Shown in pieces: positions 1 to 9,355 of a DNA stretch of 44,796 nt (its first letter is position 1; each line of letters starts with the position of its first letter). This DNA comes from Halobacteriales archaeon QH_6_64_20 (GTDB lineage: Archaea; Halobacteriota; Halobacteria; Halobacteriales; Halococcaceae), in contig PXQR01000050.1 of assembly GCA_003021235.1 (NCBI GenBank), positions 1 to 44,796 on the forward strand. The letters run 5' to 3'. The position numbers were made by a program, and so were the translations under genes. The notes beneath the pieces are model-generated. The model was not told the DNA's origin. It worked only from the letters and a program-made list of their open reading frames with translations, and made no database searches.

Positions 1-678
1 GTCAAGTTCCTGCATGAGGTCATCGACTTCTTGATCGTCGGTGACCTGCCGATTGCTTCGAAGCGGGCCGATCCAGTCCTTGTAGTAGGATTCGAGATGG
101 CCGATGAGGTCGGAATCGTGTGTGAACCACGAATCGAAGAGGTAGGTGTCCGCAGGTACACCTACCTCTTCTTCGAGTTCGGTAACGATCTCCCTGGCGA
201 GATCGTACTTGCTCTCGTCGTGTTTATTATCTTCGTAGAGGCAGAAGGTAAGCGGGTAGGCGGTTTTGTGATCGGCATAGAAGGCGTAGACGACGTTTTG
301 ACCCCAGACAGTGTCACCTTCGGCGTGACCGTAGAATCGACCGACGCCGGGGACTCCGTCCCCGGTTTTCTGGTTGATCGTGTCGTTGAGGATGGCGTAG
401 CCATCTTGTGACCAGCGTGTCTCACCGCGTCGCTGGAGTTCTTCGAGCCGTTCGTGGTTGAGTTGCTCTTCATCCCAGTCGTACTCGGTGAGGAACTTGT
501 TGAGCGCCCGGTCGCTCTTTGCTGGAAGAACCTCGCGTGCGATGCCCGTCACGGTCTTATTGCTGGCCGCAACAAGACCGGTGACGTAGGTTTTCGCATG
601 ATAGCGTTGAGTCGGTGACAGCGACTCGAACCCGTCGAGCACCTCCGTACACGATAGAAAGTCCGTGATCGGCATCAT
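1..678 (-). mobile_element. IS701-like DDE transposase, N-terminal part (continues past left edge)
   Basis: Reverse strand open from ATG at 678 to position 1 (226 codons, not in the ORF track): MMPITDFLSCTEVLDGFESLSPTQRYHAKTYVTGLVAASNKTVTGIAREVLPAKSDRALNKFL...GYAILNDTINQKTGDGVPGVGRFYGHAEGDTVWGQNVVYAFYADHKTAYPLTFCLY...YLFDSWFTHDSDL; the NDT and FDSWF motifs fit the first two DDE acidic positions of IS701-type transposases. Confidence 0.8.
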
Positions 679-755
679 CGGCCGTTGCCAGCCTCTACGT
701 CACGTACCTACTTCAACATGCAAAGCTGAGTTACATATAGAAACGCTTAGCGACG

Positions 756-764
756 CTATAAATA
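756..764 (+). promoter_or_regulatory. TATA box for the HTH gene (ctataaata), about 27 bp upstream of ATG 791; leaderless arrangement
   Basis: AT-rich box in GC-rich DNA at the archaeal TATA spacing from a start codon. Confidence 0.5.
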
Positions 765-790
765 CGCTCTCGCCAGTGGTCGAATCGTGT

Positions 791-1066
791 ATGGAAGCCG
801 ACCTCTGGTACGTGCTCGCCGGAACGAGTGGCGGGACGAACCGGGTGCGAGTGATCCGGTTGCTCGACGAGCGACCGCGAAACGCGGGTCGGGTCGCGGA
901 AGCCCTCGATCTCGATTATAAGACGGTCTGCCGTCACCTCGGCGTACTCACCGAATACGGAATCGTCGAGCGCGCCGAGGAGGACCACGGCGTACACTAT
1001 CGACTGACCGAGGAAGCAATCGAACGCCGAGGTACCCTCGATGCTGTGCTGGAGACGGTCGGCTGA
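791..1066 (+). CDS. winged-helix (ArsR-like) HTH transcriptional regulator
   Basis: MEADLWYVLAGTSGGTNRVRVIRLLDERPRNAGRVAEALDLDYKTVCRHLGVLTEYGIVERAEEDHGVHYRLTEEA; internal start preferred over 665 because of the TATA box. Confidence 0.8.
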   Translation: MEADLWYVLAGTSGGTNRVRVIRLLDERPRNAGRVAEALDLDYKTVCRHLGVLTEYGIVERAEEDHGVHYRLTEEAIERRGTLDAVLETVG

Positions 1067-1099
1067 GCGGTAGCGGGACCGACGAACGCTGCACGCGCG

Positions 1100-1130
1100 A
1101 GCGAACCGCTCGCGGTTCGTTCGGGTTTTT
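1100..1130 (+). terminator. hairpin plus T-run downstream of HTH gene
   Basis: agcgaaccg-ctcg-cggttcgtt stem followed by ggttttt. Confidence 0.45.
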
Positions 1131-1222
1131 GATGCAACGGTTGTTCCCGTTCGCTCCTTGCAGTCGCTCACCTCCCACTCCCCGCTCTCGTTCGCTCGTT
1201 TCACTCGCTCACGAGAACAGAT

Positions 1223-1271
1223 TTTTACCGGGTCCTCACTCATGGTTCGAGAGAGCGAGGACCCGGCAAAA
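1223..1271. terminator. bidirectional terminator-like inverted repeat
   Basis: ttttaccgggtcctc ... gaggacccggcaaaa: 15-bp arms with one mismatch; T-run on both strands; at the 3' end of the minus-strand gene 1279-1992. Confidence 0.6.
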
Positions 1272-1278
1272 ATGTGCG

Positions 1279-1992
1279 TTAGAAGGCCCCGAGGCTCGCC
1301 TGTCGATCCCGGGTCGACTCGGCGGCGATCTCGTAGCCGACCAATTCACGCAGGTCCGTCGCGTAGGTCGTCCCGGCTCGTTCGAGCACCAGTATTCGGC
1401 CTTTCGTGCCGAGGACGATACCGGTCGCAAGGCGTTCGGCGACCGGTCGTTCGGGGAGCGCGAACCCGTAGTCGAACTCGAAGGTCTCGATCGGCGCGTG
1501 TTCTTCGAGCAGGGCCTCCCAGGCGTCGTGATCGACCGTCGCGGCCAACCCCTCGATCTTCGTTTCGACGCGGACCGCTTCGGGGATCTCGGCGGCGATC
1601 TCGCGCTCGACGCCGCGGGCGATCGGTCCCGACGAGACGGTGTGGATGTGGGCGGCGCGGTCGGCACCCTGCTCGCGCAGGCGAGTATCGAGACGCCATG
1701 AGCGGGTGATGCCGACCTTGAACATCGCAGGGGCGAACGCGGCGAGGTAGATCGCGTGCTCCTCGTCTGCGTAGGTGGGTGCCCACTCGTGAGTATGGCG
1801 ATCACAATAGGGAGCCGGCTCCCGATCGCAGGGGTAGTGGGTTCCGTCATCGATAACACCGGCACAGTGGCGCTCGCCGAGCGGGTAGGCGAGTTCTACG
1901 CTCGGCTCTAAGGACACGCGCTCGACGCTTCCGTCAGCGGCGAGCAGGAGCGCCGGGTCGTCCGGTCCGGTGCGGTAGCCGGCGATCTGCAC
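1279..1992 (-). CDS. DUF2797-family protein
   Basis: MQIAGYRTGPDDPALLL...ERHCAGVIDDGTHYPCDREPAPYCDRHTHEWAPTY...HAIYLAAFAPAMFKVGITRSWRLDTRLREQGADRA. Confidence 0.75.
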   Translation of the reverse strand: MQIAGYRTGPDDPALLLAADGSVERVSLEPSVELAYPLGERHCAGVIDDGTHYPCDREPAPYCDRHTHEWAPTYADEEHAIYLAAFAPAMFKVGITRSWRLDTRLREQGADRAAHIHTVSSGPIARGVEREIAAEIPEAVRVETKIEGLAATVDHDAWEALLEEHAPIETFEFDYGFALPERPVAERLATGIVLGTKGRILVLERAGTTYATDLRELVGYEIAAESTRDRQASLGAF

Positions 1993-2147
1993 AACTCCCG
2001 TACGGTCGGTCCGGTGAAAGGTGTAGCGCTCTCCCGACGAAGCTAACCCGAGCGAACCCTCTCGGGACCGGTGATCAGATCCGCCGTCGTAACCAACGAG
2101 GGACGTCCTCGAGATCGGCTTTTGTGTACTCGTTCCCTTGTCCCCCT

Positions 2148-2522
2148 ATGGCGCTTCACGGCGACCTCGAAACGGCGATCGAAGACGACGGCGTGTACTT
2201 CCGGTTCGAGGTCACGAACGATGGGAACAGCGCTGAGGAGATCGCCTTCCGGGACGCTGGAAGGGTGGATGTCGCCGTCGAGCGCAAGAGCATGGGGGAG
2301 CGCGAGAGCGACGAGGGACGTGAGGTACACTGGCGTTACAGCGACGATCGGGGTTTCGCCCAGGTAATCGAGACCGAACGGCTCGATCCGGGCAAGTCGG
2401 CGACCTACGAGTGTCGATGGCCGTCACCCGATCCCGGCACCTACGTCGCTCGAGCGACGCTTCGCGCGTACGATTGCGATCTCGAAGCCGAATGTGAGTT
2501 CTCGGTCGACGAACAGGTGTGA
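2148..2522 (+). CDS. BsuPI-type putative proteinase inhibitor domain protein
   Basis: MALHGDLETAIEDDGVYFRFEVTNDGNSAEEIAFRDAGRVDVAVE...ERLDPGKSATYECRWPSPDPGTYVARATLRA; Ig-like BsuPI pattern. Confidence 0.6.
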   Translation: MALHGDLETAIEDDGVYFRFEVTNDGNSAEEIAFRDAGRVDVAVERKSMGERESDEGREVHWRYSDDRGFAQVIETERLDPGKSATYECRWPSPDPGTYVARATLRAYDCDLEAECEFSVDEQV

Positions 2523-2615
2523 ACGTCAGCGAAAGAGTCGGAAGATTCCGGCGGCGATCGTGGATGTCGACGGTCTGATATCAGCGTTCGATCGCCCGCG
2601 TCGAATCGTCGGAGT

Positions 2616-3416
2616 TCAGTCGTCGAGGTGGGCCTGTTCGAACGGGCGAGGCGGCAGTCGGAGTTCGTTGAGGCCGGGCAGGTGTTTGACGTTGTAGATG
2701 ACCTGCATCTCGTCGGTGACCGGGATACCGTTACACGACAGGCGGATACCGCTGTCGATCATCCCGGGCGGGAGGATGTTGTTGACCGGCATCGCCATCT
2801 CGCCGCTGACGACCGCGACCGCACAGTTCGCACACGCCCCACCCCGGCAGGCATATGGCCAAGCGAACCCGCGGTTCTCGGCGGCTTCGAGCAACGATTC
2901 GTCGGGTTGGACCAGGATACGGCCGTAGTCCATCGGATCGAGGTCCGCCTCGGAGGCTTTCTCGAAGAGGTCCTCGTCGCCGATATCCCATCCGTGATCG
3001 TCGAGCACCTCGTAGTTGAGGTACTCGACCCGCGATACCTCCCGTTCGGGCTCGTCTTCGGCGTCTCCGTTGCTTTCCGTGGCGTTCTCGCGTCCGTTTT
3101 CGGCCGCTTTGCCGTCGCCGATGTCCGCGCGCGCATCGTCCCATTCCCCGTTTCGGTAGCCCGCCTTGATCTCCTCGTAGGCCGTCCGGACTAACAGGAA
3201 CTCCTCGGCGGATCCGCCCTGATCGGGATGGGTCTCTTTCGCTCGTCGTCTGTACGCTCGTTTTATTTCCTCTTCGTTCGAACCCGGATCGATCCGCAGA
3301 ACGTCGAAGGGCGAGTCCACTGAGTATTGGTAGGGGATCGAGTAGCAAAAGCGTTCCCGATCGGGAAATCCGCCGGACGGCCGGGAGCCGGAACTCGAAG
3401 GCGAAGCGTCGATCAC
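2616..3416 (-). CDS. J-domain / plant-type [2Fe-2S] ferredoxin fusion protein
   Basis: N-terminal SPFDVLRIDPGSNEEEIKRAYRRRAKETHPDQGG (HPD motif) and C-terminal PYACRGGACANCAVAVVSGEM...IRLSCNG (CX4CX2C...C cluster ligands). Confidence 0.85.
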   Translation of the reverse strand: MIDASPSSSGSRPSGGFPDRERFCYSIPYQYSVDSPFDVLRIDPGSNEEEIKRAYRRRAKETHPDQGGSAEEFLLVRTAYEEIKAGYRNGEWDDARADIGDGKAAENGRENATESNGDAEDEPEREVSRVEYLNYEVLDDHGWDIGDEDLFEKASEADLDPMDYGRILVQPDESLLEAAENRGFAWPYACRGGACANCAVAVVSGEMAMPVNNILPPGMIDSGIRLSCNGIPVTDEMQVIYNVKHLPGLNELRLPPRPFEQAHLDD

Positions 3417-3449
3417 GAGATAGCGAGAAACGGTGCTCAGTGGACGGAG

Positions 3450-4382
3450 CTACTGGCGCTCGGCGACGAGTTCGCGCGTCGCCCGGCGAACGGCATCGTC
3501 GCTCGACTCTCGGGGATGCCACCCGAGAGCGTCGAGTTTCTCGATCGAAAGGCGCATTCGAGGAACGTCGCCGGTCCAGCCCTGCGACCCGCCAGTGAAC
3601 TCGAATTCGGGATCGAGATCCAACTCGTCGGCGACGATCTCGCCGATCCGCGTCACGGAGGTCGTCGTCCGCGTTCCCAGGTTGTAGGTGTTGACCGGAG
3701 CGTCCGCGTGTGTAATCACGTGACACATCGCGTCGATGCACTCGGTGACGTGCATATACGACTTCTCCTGGCGGCCGTCGCCGAGGATCTCTAACCTACT
3801 CGGATCGTCGTCGAGTTTCGCGATGAAATCCGGAACGACGGCACCGAGCTGGAGGCGCGGGCCGACGATATTCGCGAACCGGAAGTTCCAAGCGGTAAAA
3901 CCGTAGCTGTGGGCGTAGACCGAGACCAGTGCTTCCGAAGCGAGTTTCGAGGCGCCGTACATCGAGATGGGTTCGAGCGGCGCGAAGTCCTCGGGCGTGG
4001 GTCGAGGGGCGTTGCCATAGACCGTCGAGGAGGAAGTGAAGGCGAGGTTCGTGACGTCGACCGCTCGCATCCGGGCGAGCACGCGCTCGGTTATTTCGTT
4101 GTTGCGCGCGAACTGGGCGTTCGGATCCTCCGCGTCGACGGCCTTGTCGGCGGCGAAGTGAAAGACCGCGTCGAGATCGGTGGTGATCGCCTTCTCGACC
4201 ACGGCGGGGTCGGTGAGGTCGCCCTCGATGAGGTCTACCCCCTCGGGCACCCAGTCGGGCGAACTGTTCGAGAAGCGATCGACGACGCGGACCTCGTTGT
4301 CGTCCACGAGTCGTTCGGCGAGATGTGAGCCGACGAAGCCCGCACCGCCGGTGATGAGAAGACGCTCATCGGAGAGCTGCAT
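3450..4382 (-). CDS. NAD-dependent epimerase/dehydratase (extended SDR, nucleotide-sugar type)
   Basis: MQLSDERLLITGGAGFVGSHLAERL... (GGxGFxG), SSSTVYG, YGASK. Confidence 0.85.
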   Translation of the reverse strand: MQLSDERLLITGGAGFVGSHLAERLVDDNEVRVVDRFSNSSPDWVPEGVDLIEGDLTDPAVVEKAITTDLDAVFHFAADKAVDAEDPNAQFARNNEITERVLARMRAVDVTNLAFTSSSTVYGNAPRPTPEDFAPLEPISMYGASKLASEALVSVYAHSYGFTAWNFRFANIVGPRLQLGAVVPDFIAKLDDDPSRLEILGDGRQEKSYMHVTECIDAMCHVITHADAPVNTYNLGTRTTTSVTRIGEIVADELDLDPEFEFTGGSQGWTGDVPRMRLSIEKLDALGWHPRESSDDAVRRATRELVAERQ

Positions 4383-4610
4383 ATCCACTCGTTCGCTTCC
4401 CGGAACATGCGTCTTCTGGTCGGATCGTCGTCGCCGGTCACGCTCTCCGATCTTCGATCGGCCTCCCTCGTTCTCCCCTTGCTCGACGATTTCGAACGCG
4501 GTGACACCGGCCCTATCGAGCGAGTCGACCGGCGTCACGAAGCGCCGAGCGCGGCGTTGTCGCTTCGGACCGGCACAAACGCTTTGTTCCGGTGTGCTGA
4601 AACGACGGCG

Positions 4611-4994
4611 ATGGGTCGCGTGACGCGCTCTGCCGTCGGGTACGGACTTTTGTTCGCGGCTCCTCCCGGAATCGGAACCGGGATATTCGTCTCCCGGCTC
4701 CAGGCGGGTTCGCTCGTGCTCGGAACCGCATTCGGTACCTTGCTATCGGTTTCGCTGTTCGTGTTGGTCGTCTACGCGGCGAGCACCGGCACGCCCGATA
4801 TCGACCGTGGTGAGACGAACGACGGTGAGGCGAGCAACGACGCGGCTGGTGACGGCACAGTCGGCGGCGAGATCGAAAGCGGGGAACCTGCCGACGACCC
4901 GAACCAAGGCGATTCGATCGAACCGAACGAGGTCGGACCGGACGGGATCAACGACGAGAGGGAAGCAGGCGGCGATGGAAACGAAACCACCTAA
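4611..4994 (+). CDS. small haloarchaeal membrane protein with acidic tail
   Basis: MGRVTRSAVGYGLLFAAPPGIGTGIFVSRLQAGSLVLGTAFGTLLSVSLFVLVVYAAS + acidic C-terminus. Confidence 0.55.
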   Translation: MGRVTRSAVGYGLLFAAPPGIGTGIFVSRLQAGSLVLGTAFGTLLSVSLFVLVVYAASTGTPDIDRGETNDGEASNDAAGDGTVGGEIESGEPADDPNQGDSIEPNEVGPDGINDEREAGGDGNETT

Positions 4995-5018
4995 CGACCG
5001 CCACGAGTTCGATCCGGT

Positions 5019-5558
5019 ATGCAGGGTTCACCCGAGGTCGCCGTGCTCCGGTTGGGTCATCGGCCGGGTCGCGACGAGCGGATGACGACCCACGTCGGAC
5101 TGACGGCGCGTGCGCTCGGTGCCGACTGCGTTCTTTTCGAGCGAACGGCGGCGGGTGCGGAGGAGACGGCCGCGGAGGTCACCGACCGGTTCGGCGGACC
5201 GTTCGAAGCACAAGTAACCGATTCGCCCGGCACGGTTCTCCGCGAGTGGGAGGGGGCGATCTGCCATCTCACGATGTACGGCCTGCCGATCGAGGACGTC
5301 GAAACGGAGATTCGGACGACCCACCGCGAGAACCCTCTCCTGGTGGTCGTCGGCGCGGAGAAGGTCGCCTTCTCGGTCTACGAGCGCGCGGACTGGAACC
5401 TCGGGGTTACGAACCAGCCCCACTCGGAGGTCGCGGCGCTCGCGGTTTTCCTTGATCGGCTCTTCGAGGGCCGGGAACTCTCCCGCGAGTGGAAGAACGC
5501 GAGCCGGCGAGTCGTCCCCGAGACGACCGGAAAGACCGTCGAGTCCGTCGAGGAGTGA
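5019..5558 (+). CDS. tRNA (cytidine(56)-2'-O)-methyltransferase (aTrm56)
   Basis: VAVLRLGHRPGRDERMTTHVGLTARALGADCV...HLTMYGLPI...LLVVVGAEKVAFSVYERADWNLGVTNQPHSEVAALAVFLDRLFEG (SPOUT-type C-terminal knot). Confidence 0.85.
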   Translation: MQGSPEVAVLRLGHRPGRDERMTTHVGLTARALGADCVLFERTAAGAEETAAEVTDRFGGPFEAQVTDSPGTVLREWEGAICHLTMYGLPIEDVETEIRTTHRENPLLVVVGAEKVAFSVYERADWNLGVTNQPHSEVAALAVFLDRLFEGRELSREWKNASRRVVPETTGKTVESVEE

Positions 5559-5592
5559 CGACCGTTACGTGCTTCGAGAAACGGCCGAGCGA

Positions 5593-6189
5593 TTACGGAC
5601 GGATCGTCGACTGTCCCGCCGCGAGTGCGTCGCTCCACCGCTCGTGTGATCTGGCCTCCGCGATCGAGAGCGGCGGCTCGGGGTCGGACGGGCGGTCGTC
5701 GAGCGATCTCTCCCACCACTCGACGTCGTGCCACGCGCCGTTCTTGTGACCGACCTCTTCGAAGACACCGATCGACTCGAACCCCAGCGACTCGTGGAGC
5801 TCGACCGTCGCCGGGTTCGGCGGCGTCGTCCCCGCGTACGCATTGTAAAATCCCTGGAGGCGACAGATCGCCAAGAGCGACTCGTAGAGTCCGTGCGCGA
5901 CCCCCTGTCGACGGTGCTCGGCGTCAACGTAGACCGAGGTCTCGACCGACCACTGGTATGCGCCCCGCGCCCGATGGGGGCTCGCGTACGCGTAGCCGAC
6001 GACCTCCCCGTCGTGCTCGCAGACCAGCCAGGGGTGACTCTCGATCGTCGCGGTGATACGCTCCGCCATCTCCTCGACGGTCGGTACCGTCAGTTCGAAC
6101 GATGTCGCCGATCCGCGGATATGTGGTGTGTAGATTGCGTGGATTCGCTCCCCATCGCTCTCGTCGGCGAGCCTGATCGTCGGTGTCAT
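5593..6189 (-). CDS. GNAT family N-acetyltransferase (phosphinothricin acetyltransferase-like)
   Basis: MTPTIRLADESDGERIHAIYTPHIRGSATSFELTVPTVEEMAERI...VETSVYVDAEHRRQGVAHGLYESLL. Confidence 0.85.
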   Translation of the reverse strand: MTPTIRLADESDGERIHAIYTPHIRGSATSFELTVPTVEEMAERITATIESHPWLVCEHDGEVVGYAYASPHRARGAYQWSVETSVYVDAEHRRQGVAHGLYESLLAICRLQGFYNAYAGTTPPNPATVELHESLGFESIGVFEEVGHKNGAWHDVEWWERSLDDRPSDPEPPLSIAEARSHERWSDALAAGQSTIRP

Positions 6190-6306
6190 GATCCAGGTAT
6201 CGACCCGAGCAGTGACTCGGAGGCCGCTTAAAAACCAGGCATTCGGCGGGCGTGCGGATCGGTTTCGATGCGGTCTCGATGGCGGCCCGCGAGCGCAGGG
6301 AGACGG

Positions 6307-7086
6307 TTACACCTCGTACAACTCGGCGTGTGCGTCACAGAAGTCGGGTTCGCGCAGTTGCGCTTCGACGACTTCGGGCTGACGATGGGCGTTGTAGAGC
6401 CGACAGCGTTCGTCCTCGCAAAAGGCTTCGCCGGTGGTCCAGAAGTGTATCGCCTGCAGGACGTATCCCTTGAGCGCTTCGGTCGTCCGGGGGTCGTCTT
6501 CGACGAGGAAATCGCCCTCGATCTCGCTTTCGAGTACTTCCCGGGGCGGCGGGTCGCCCGAGACAAGGGCGTGGCGCTGTCGAGCCTTGTAGTAGCTCTC
6601 GGGTTTCGCGGGCGCTTCGAACAGCCCGGGCACCGAGACCAGTGCGGGCTGACCCAATACGTTTACCCGCTTGTGCCACCGGCCGTCGTGCTCGCCCCAC
6701 GTGCCCAAGACACGATCGAACAGGACGATGTGTAGCCGCTCGCGGGCCTCCGTCTCGGGGAGACGAGCGTTGAGCGCACGCTGGAGCGCAAGCCCGTCGT
6801 AGAGCACGCCTCCTGCCCGATTGGGGTGGTCGAGGGCGCGCTGTTCGTACCTGCGGATTCCGAGCATACCGGCACCGGTCTCGCGCTCGTAAGGTCCGCG
6901 TACGCGCGCCGCGGCGAACGCCTCAGGGAGGTCCTCGTCGGTGTACAGATCGAGGTATCGATCCCGAACCTCGACCTCGCGATCGATCCGCTCGCGGAGC
7001 CAGGCCGCGATCCCCTCTACGTCAACGACGGTCGTCGGCGCGCGATAGAGCGTGAGGCGGTCGACCATATCGGGCAGTGGTATCAC
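6307..7086 (-). CDS. conserved haloarchaeal protein of unknown function
   Basis: Long ORF with protein-like composition and C-terminal CEDERCRLYNAHRQPEVVEAQLREPDFCDAHAELYE Cys/His pattern; possibly a DUF6775-type putative metallopeptidase (name from memory, low confidence). Confidence 0.6.
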   Translation of the reverse strand: MIPLPDMVDRLTLYRAPTTVVDVEGIAAWLRERIDREVEVRDRYLDLYTDEDLPEAFAAARVRGPYERETGAGMLGIRRYEQRALDHPNRAGGVLYDGLALQRALNARLPETEARERLHIVLFDRVLGTWGEHDGRWHKRVNVLGQPALVSVPGLFEAPAKPESYYKARQRHALVSGDPPPREVLESEIEGDFLVEDDPRTTEALKGYVLQAIHFWTTGEAFCEDERCRLYNAHRQPEVVEAQLREPDFCDAHAELYEV

Positions 7087-7600
7087 TCGCTCAAATCCCT
7101 TCGGGCCCTCTTCCCGAAATCGAGCTCTCGACGTACCGCTGTGAGGGAAACGTTAGCCGGTCGCCGGAACGACCGAGCGAGCTATCAGACGCTCCGATAC
7201 GTTCCACGGGTGAGGCCGACGACGTCGCCGGGGTTCGCGTACCCACTCATCAGTAGTGGCACTTGCGTTTCGTAGTGAAGTCGAACGAAAATCCCCACCA
7301 CCGATTCCTGACGAGCATCCGAGCGCCATCGGCGCGAGGTTCACCGGACGCTCACTCCGTTCGCGTCCGATCTTTTCGCCCCAAGTTTTTGCGAGGAGTG
7401 GTGCCCACAGTCGTTCGAAACGGCGATAGTACTAGTCGCAACCTGTGGGTGCTGCTGAGAGTGGCTCAGACGTGAGACATACTGAGACGACAATCAGCAG
7501 CTGAAGGCCGTACTCAAAGGTTGGGTCGATCACTAAAGCAGGACACCCGACGTGGTTCGAAAGACGCCTTTGCCGTCTCGTAGCAAGGAAAAAGTGGGAC

Positions 7601-8578
7601 TTAGTCGTCGGCGGGCGACGCCCGCGTCGTCATCTCGACGGGATCGGCGTCGACGCCGAGTTCGTCGATCGCGACCTGGGCGGCGCGTTTCCCCGAGAGC
7701 AACATCGCGCCGAAGGTCGGGCCCATCCGCGGCAGACCGTAGGTCGTCGCGACGGCCATCCCCGTGGCGATCAGGCCAGGGTGGACGAGACCGGTGTGTT
7801 CGACGACCGCGTCTTCGGACTTTCCGACCCACATCGAGTCGTGGCCCGGCGAGTCGTGACCCGGAGCGCCGTAGCTGTCCGCGTCGGTCGCGTCCATGCC
7901 GGTACTGTTCGCGTCCGCACTGCCGAGTCCCGGCGCGTCGAGCACGCCGCGTTCGTGCAGTTTCGAGACGGCCATCGCGTCGTGGCCGGTCGCGTCGATC
8001 ACGAGGGTCCCTTCGATAGCGACCGGATCGACGCAGGTGATCTCCCGAGGCAGGGAGTGCACCGGCGTCCAGTTCATGACGATCCCGCCCACCCGATGGT
8101 CCTCGCGGATCACGATGTCGGTGAACTCCGTCATATTTTGAATCTTCGCGCCCGCGTCACACGCGGCTTTGATCAGCGCCGAGCAGGCGTGCGGACCGTT
8201 CGCGACGTAGAGGCCCTCGGTGTCCTTCGCCCGCTTGTACTCGACGTCTAGATCCTCTAAGACCGATTGGGCAGGCGAACGCACCGTCACTTTGTTCATC
8301 AGGAAGCCGCCGAGCCAGAACCCACCCCCCAGGTAGTTGTTCTTCTCGACGACCATCGCCTGGACGCCGCGTTCTGCGAGTTCGGTCGCCGCCATCAGCC
8401 CCGACGGGCCGCCGCCGACGATGATGACGTCGCTGTCGGAAAAGTCCATGAAGTCGGCGGTCCACTCCTGGCCGATCGCTCGGGTGACCTCGGCCTCGCC
8501 GACGTCACTGAACGGCTCGAATTCGGCCTCGGCGTCGGTACCAGTATCAGTATCGCTGTCGGTATCGGTTTCGCTCAT
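7601..8578 (-). CDS. thi4: thiazole biosynthesis enzyme Thi4
   Basis: [96 protein letters not shown]. Confidence 0.9.
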   Translation of the reverse strand: MSETDTDSDTDTGTDAEAEFEPFSDVGEAEVTRAIGQEWTADFMDFSDSDVIIVGGGPSGLMAATELAERGVQAMVVEKNNYLGGGFWLGGFLMNKVTVRSPAQSVLEDLDVEYKRAKDTEGLYVANGPHACSALIKAACDAGAKIQNMTEFTDIVIREDHRVGGIVMNWTPVHSLPREITCVDPVAIEGTLVIDATGHDAMAVSKLHERGVLDAPGLGSADANSTGMDATDADSYGAPGHDSPGHDSMWVGKSEDAVVEHTGLVHPGLIATGMAVATTYGLPRMGPTFGAMLLSGKRAAQVAIDELGVDADPVEMTTRASPADD

Positions 8579-8599
8579 ACCACCGCGCGGTAGTAGTTG

Positions 8600-8610
8600 G
8601 TGATATAAAG
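8600..8610 (-). promoter_or_regulatory. TATA box of thi4 (tttatatcacc on minus strand)
   Basis: Lies about 25-30 bp upstream of the ATG at 8578; leaderless arrangement. Confidence 0.5.
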
Positions 8611-8826
8611 TCCTTGGCGTCGTGCGTGGTCCTCGGGGGCCGTCCTCGATACGCAGCCATCGGAGGACGGTTGGGCCGGACCCGGCTCCGCTACGAACGG
8701 GTACAGCGTGTATCGATCCCGGAGAACGGCCGACGCGCGAACTGAGACGAAGACGAGCAGCAACGGGGACGAGCGAGAGAGCGAGTGTCGAAGGGTTTAA
8801 CCGGGAGAATCGCCCTTTTCGAGCTA

Positions 8827-9348
8827 ATGGCGTTCGAGGAGCTACTCGAAGACCCGGTCGTCCAGACGTACCTCCACGAGCTCGTCGGCCCCCGCGGGAT
8901 GCCCGTCGCCGCCGCGCCGCCCGACGGCGAGGTGACCGACGAGGAGCTGGCCGAGGACTTGGATCTCGAACTCAACGACGTACGCCGCGCGCTGTTCATC
9001 CTCTACGAGAACGATCTCGCGAGCTATCGCCGCCTGCGCGACGAGGATTCGGGGTGGTTGACCTACCTCTGGACGTTCGAGTACGGGAAGGTCCCCGAGC
9101 AGTTAGAAGGGGAGATGCACAAGCTCGTCGACGCGCTCGAAGCGCGCCGCGAATACGAACGCGACAACGAGTTCTACCTCTGTGAAGGGGAAGGCGTTCG
9201 CTACGAGTTCGCCGAAGCGATGGATTTCGGCTTCGAGTGTCCCGACGGCTCGCCGATGGAACCGATGGACAACGGTCACCTGGTCGAAGCGATCGACCGA
9301 CGGCTCGCCGAACTCAGGAACGAACTCAACGTCGAAATCGAGGCATAG
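8827..9348 (+). CDS. tfe: transcription initiation factor E alpha subunit (TFE) with degenerate zinc ribbon
   Basis: [82 protein letters not shown]...[34 protein letters not shown]. Confidence 0.9.
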   Translation: MAFEELLEDPVVQTYLHELVGPRGMPVAAAPPDGEVTDEELAEDLDLELNDVRRALFILYENDLASYRRLRDEDSGWLTYLWTFEYGKVPEQLEGEMHKLVDALEARREYERDNEFYLCEGEGVRYEFAEAMDFGFECPDGSPMEPMDNGHLVEAIDRRLAELRNELNVEIEA

Positions 9349-9355
9349 AGGCTAC

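Noticed and set aside
8579-8700. TPP riboswitch upstream of thi4
   Set aside because: The TATA box sits about 25-30 bp from the ATG, leaving no leader long enough for a riboswitch.
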